Source of the DNA: Opitutaceae bacterium
Lineage (GTDB): Bacteria; Verrucomicrobiota; Verrucomicrobiia; Opitutales; Opitutaceae
DNA length: 15,504 nt
Direction: 5' to 3'
Assembly (NCBI GenBank): GCA_031254955.1
Contig: JAIRTK010000403.1
Coordinates: 1-15,504 of the forward strand
The translations under genes were made by a program, and so were the position numbers. A model generated the notes under the pieces. That model made no database searches. It was not told the DNA's origin and worked only from the letters and a program-made list of their open reading frames with translations. Positions within the stretch are counted from its first letter, which is position 1, and every line of letters starts with the position of its first letter. Shown piece after piece: positions 14,001 through 15,504 of the stretch.

Positions 14001-14254
14001 AGCTGGTGCGCGGAGGGCGGCGGCTTGCAGCCGAACGCGGCGGTGTACACCTCGCCGATTCGCTTCAGGGTCGCGTAGGCTTTCAGGGTGTCGTGCCGTT
14101 CTTGCAGCTCGATGTCCGTGGCGTCCACCGGCATCCCGAGCACGCGGAAGGCGTTTTCGGTATAGAGGCCGAGCCGTCCCGAGGACAGGAGGGCGGACAC
14201 GCCGCCGAGGCGGCGGCTGCCGGTGCTTTCGGTTGAGAGATTTTTTTTTGCCAT
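11045..14254 (-). CDS. Membrane-anchored protein with degenerate J-domain, tandem repeats and multi-pass C-terminus
   Basis: A 1069-residue protein. Residues 31-107 resemble a J-domain (NAFRVLGMPVDATDIELQER; LDNALERLNDGEQRASDEFF) but lack the HPD motif that normally stimulates Hsp70. A long helical region follows (110-430). Two tandem units of roughly 85-105 residues lie at about 437-520 and 537-640, each with RPxxxxWA, FAxLERxxSV and CAIEDTPDxxDRAKxR. Five 10-residue repeats (NLVKRPPPAA type, about 649-698) form a Pro-rich linker. Residues 734-1047 hold about 8-10 hydrophobic segments with internal repetition: HYxPxGLP...QWW occurs at about 757, 821 and 954, and SEExxxGLWRAPxIGxGI at 889 and 1021. 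No signal peptide; the N-terminus is probably cytoplasmic. It may hold the Hsp70 machine at the inner membrane. It starts 18 bp after the kinase stop, so both are likely co-transcribed. Confidence 0.8.
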   Translation of the reverse strand: MAKKNLSTESTGSRRLGGVSALLSSGRLGLYTENAFRVLGMPVDATDIELQERHDTLKAYATLKRIGEVYTAAFGCKPPPSAHQLDNALERLNDGEQRASDEFFWFWPREFGAENDAGLEAIAEGDAAAALRIWREWEQESGLACAVARHNLAVNYLSLALEQTARHLAGALAKKEEVPLKNAWKNADKRWSEVAGSDHVWAETQKRILSKGDPALTAALVDEMKADLRKTLSSIHGDIARHYAEKNLLEWAKFHVDAMLDNAMLGDQEGFDDDYRATVREVTKPVRDRLEAARAQAQSYADSSDPDRKTQAFAKARDFFENDFEKKAKPALDLFYTGDGALKKERDGLYDKASGTVCNCYVAAFNARQKAGKLQEDDPALMKKALDTATDPNLKERIKKNMSAVASVISSAAGGVSSDPALHEAMKTIAEVSAGGGRPSERFRALQRVRPKLKAWAAKHSGREDCKTIMSVFAKLERSISVALYNQEDNTALAFTAIRCAIEDTPDDADRAKFRDDLATLEIKEPTDIFKRIAESKDDPFARFGQLVKIRPRFQQWADAYPRHEMNKSAMKAFAALERGLSVGMFNEAAEQLKAPRKRAESLELVSMAIFAVCCAIEDTPDEDDRAKYRKDYDQLVSIAEKLGIPDRKIFKPNLVKRPPPAANLVKPPAPAPGLGRRVVPAANLVRRPVPAPNLGGRAGSGSRPGPRRPGIKKASADALSQTFAEFITPVHLWGKFSCAFVFSVPLFLLSLVFHHHYPAGLPLGERVVQWWQFLWIGLVAGMAMPVSRWRPPPPRLLRLQGSWTFMFALTLFLHSFVFRHYYPAGLPVATFVAQWWHLPVLGAVAGLLFPFYRLSESFLLFLTAFNVWGGIVTLLAGLVLAARQAVISEELAAGLWRAPLIGFGISTVIGVMYPLFSKHSKASKNPPPFVAGKCARAGYFAVSLLLLSAAFRHYRPDGLPLLEAFTLQWWQLPVAGLVLGLLLPARRWRPGFWIGILSTGFWLVTLVVWLVMVAHNLIVSEESAWGLWRAPVIGLGICLLQLIVKRDTLKKGVDNQERKWTEIKRKWG
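12161..12300. repeat. In-frame 30-bp tandem repeat (about 4.7 copies)
   Basis: Units start at 12161, 12191, 12221, 12251 and 12281, each close to GCGTCTGACGAGGTTGGCGG followed by CGGGAACCGG. A weaker copy may precede at about 12131. Each unit encodes ten residues of the linker in the J-like membrane protein. Copy-number change would alter linker length without shifting the frame. Confidence 0.85.
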
Positions 14255-14272
14255 GGTGGTGATTCCAAAAAA

Positions 14273-15403
14273 TCAGCGGGTGGTGATGCCGTTGCGCCAG
14301 GCCTGCACTTCCATCGCATAGTGCTCGCGGAGTTCGGGCCAGATGCGCATGGCTTCCTCCATGCGGTCGGCGGCGTCGATGAGCCGCCCGCGTCCCGCGA
14401 GGTCGAGCGCCTCTTTCTCCAGCTTCTCCGCCTCGCCTTGGGAGAGCGGGATGGACGCGTCCGCCGCGCCGCCGGCGGCGGCGGCGATGTCCTTGGACGA
14501 GACCGTGCTGTCGTCGTCCGCCGCCAGCATGTCCTTGGCGCTTTGGGTCGGCGGCGTGGACTGCCAGCCGTCAAGGGCGGCCAGCATCTCGCCCGCGTTT
14601 GCGTAGCGCTCCTCCCGCCTGAACCGCAGCGCGCGGGCGACGATGGCGTCGAGCCGCGCGTCCGCCGCCGGGTTGATTTGCGAAGGCGGCGCGCAGGGCG
14701 GCGTGCGCTCGTTGACCGCCCCGGAGTGCTCGTAGGCCCATTTGTCGGTCAGCAACTGGTAGAGCGTGACCCCGGCGGACCAGATGTCGGACTGTTTCGA
14801 GGTTCCTTCGCGCCGGAAAACCTCGGGCGCCATGTAGGCCGGGGTGCCGCAGTTGGAATACAATTGCCCGAGAAAGGATTCGCTCCGCGCCAGGCCGAAG
14901 TCCGAGACGCGGGCGCACATGCCGCGCCCGGTTTCCGTTTTCAGCAGGATGTTGTCCGGCTTGATGTCGCGGTGGAGGATGTTGTTGGCGTGCGCGAACG
15001 CCAGCCCGCTCAACGCCTGCCCCACCAGCCGCACCACCTCCCCGACGGGCATGAACCGCGTGCCGAAGCTTTTCCAATACGCGGTGAGCGACCCCGACGG
15101 CATGAAATCCATCGCGTAATAGCCATGCCGCCCGTCGGGCAACTCCACGACATCGGCATGGGTCACGCGGACGATGTGCGGATGGTCGAGGCCGGCCAGC
15201 ATCCGCGCCTCCTTCATCTCCTCGGACATGTCATCGGCGCACGCCTTCATGACCTTCAGGGCGAAACGCGAATCCAGAAAACGATGCCGCGCGCGATAAA
15301 CCTCGGCAAAGCCGCCGTTGCCGAGAAACCGTTCGACGACGAACGAGCCAACCGTGTCGTCGGGTGACAAGAGACAGGAGTGCGCGCTTTTTTCGGATTT
15401 CAT
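14273..15403 (-). CDS. Soluble Ser/Thr protein kinase (Hanks type) with C-terminal helical/TPR-like region
   Basis: A 376-residue protein with a complete kinase domain (about 20-280): glycine loop LGNGGFAEVY (27-36), ATP-binding Lys50 in ALKV, catalytic HRDIKPDN (144-151), DFG (168-170) and MAPE (191-194) after GTPAY. All key residues are present, so it should be active. Residues 281-318 are a Ser/Thr/Ala/Asp-rich linker that could carry autophosphorylation sites. Residues 322-370 are helical with a TPR-like look (EALDLAGRGRLIDAADRMEE). There is no membrane helix or PASTA domain, unlike PknB-type receptors. It is the first gene of the minus-strand run within this window, with a promoter-like element at 15467-15495 and only 18 bp to the J-like gene. 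Likely targets are proteins of the same locus; the PPP phosphatase at 4451-5800 is the natural opposing enzyme. Confidence 0.94.
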   Translation of the reverse strand: MKSEKSAHSCLLSPDDTVGSFVVERFLGNGGFAEVYRARHRFLDSRFALKVMKACADDMSEEMKEARMLAGLDHPHIVRVTHADVVELPDGRHGYYAMDFMPSGSLTAYWKSFGTRFMPVGEVVRLVGQALSGLAFAHANNILHRDIKPDNILLKTETGRGMCARVSDFGLARSESFLGQLYSNCGTPAYMAPEVFRREGTSKQSDIWSAGVTLYQLLTDKWAYEHSGAVNERTPPCAPPSQINPAADARLDAIVARALRFRREERYANAGEMLAALDGWQSTPPTQSAKDMLAADDDSTVSSKDIAAAAGGAADASIPLSQGEAEKLEKEALDLAGRGRLIDAADRMEEAMRIWPELREHYAMEVQAWRNGITTR

Positions 15404-15450
15404 CGGGATTTTTTGTGGTGCCTTTGCGGTGGGGCACTGGAGGTGTCCTC

Positions 15451-15462
15451 AAGGTTGACCTT
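15451..15462. promoter_or_regulatory. Short palindrome near the predicted kinase transcript start (candidate operator)
   Basis: AAGGTTGACCTT has 5-bp arms around a TG centre. It sits just downstream of the putative -10 of the kinase gene, near the expected transcription start at about 15460, where a repressor could act. Such short palindromes also occur by chance. Confidence 0.3.
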
Positions 15463-15466
15463 AGAG

Positions 15467-15495
15467 GTAAACGAATCCGGTGCGCCGCCCGTCAA
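15467..15495 (-). promoter_or_regulatory. Promoter-like element before the kinase gene
   Basis: On the minus strand TTGACG (15490-15495) and GTTTAC (15467-15472) are 17 bp apart. The flanks CGGTTGACGG and ATTCGTTTAC are identical, in sequence and spacing, to those before the GrpE-like gene. It would give a leader of about 57 nt to the kinase start at 15403. Confidence 0.6.
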
Positions 15496-15504
15496 CCGCT
15501 CGCC

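Noticed and set aside
11741..14236. 831-codon plus-strand open frame opposite the J-like gene
   Set aside because: No recognisable domain and shadow-type composition; the minus frame has repeats conserved at protein level and membrane segments.

Overview
The window looks like a chromosomal segment of a high-GC Gram-negative bacterium. The long GC-rich genes, the autotransporter-type barrel end at the left edge, the outer-membrane barrel protein and the GGTAGGG(A/C)GAGGC-type palindromes between genes all remind me of Opitutaceae (Verrucomicrobiota). That placement is from memory of such genomes and was not tested by a search.

Layout: positions 1-112 hold the 3' end of a plus-strand gene, probably an outer-membrane barrel or autotransporter. 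Positions 113-995 hold no convincing gene but are full of inverted repeats and pyrimidine-rich tracts. From 996 to 15403 every gene is on the minus strand. In transcription order they are: a soluble Ser/Thr protein kinase (15403-14273); a 1069-residue protein with a degenerate J-domain, tandem repeats and a multi-pass membrane end (14254-11045); a GrpE-like exchange factor (10950-10306); a secreted outer-membrane barrel protein (10083-9376) followed by a hairpin terminator; a repeat-bearing gap; then a tight second block of an enlarged Hsp70 (8887-6272), a small helical/proline-rich protein (6246-5581), a PPP-type metallophosphatase (5800-4451) and a very unusual Clp-FtsH fusion protease (4454-996).

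Together the genes make a nearly complete alternative chaperone-protease machine: Hsp70, a J-like partner anchored in the membrane, a GrpE-like exchanger, and a single polypeptide that joins a ClpB-type unfoldase to a soluble FtsH AAA-peptidase. A protein kinase and a PPP phosphatase in the same locus suggest that the machine, or its clients, is switched by reversible Ser/Thr phosphorylation. The kinase gene and the GrpE-like gene share a promoter-like element with identical 22-bp spacing, which ties the two ends of the first block together. The second block is coupled by overlaps: ATGA between phosphatase and protease, and a 220-nt out-of-frame overlap between the proline-rich protein and the phosphatase. 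The biological role (stress proteostasis, envelope quality control or a conflict/defence system) cannot be read from sequence alone.
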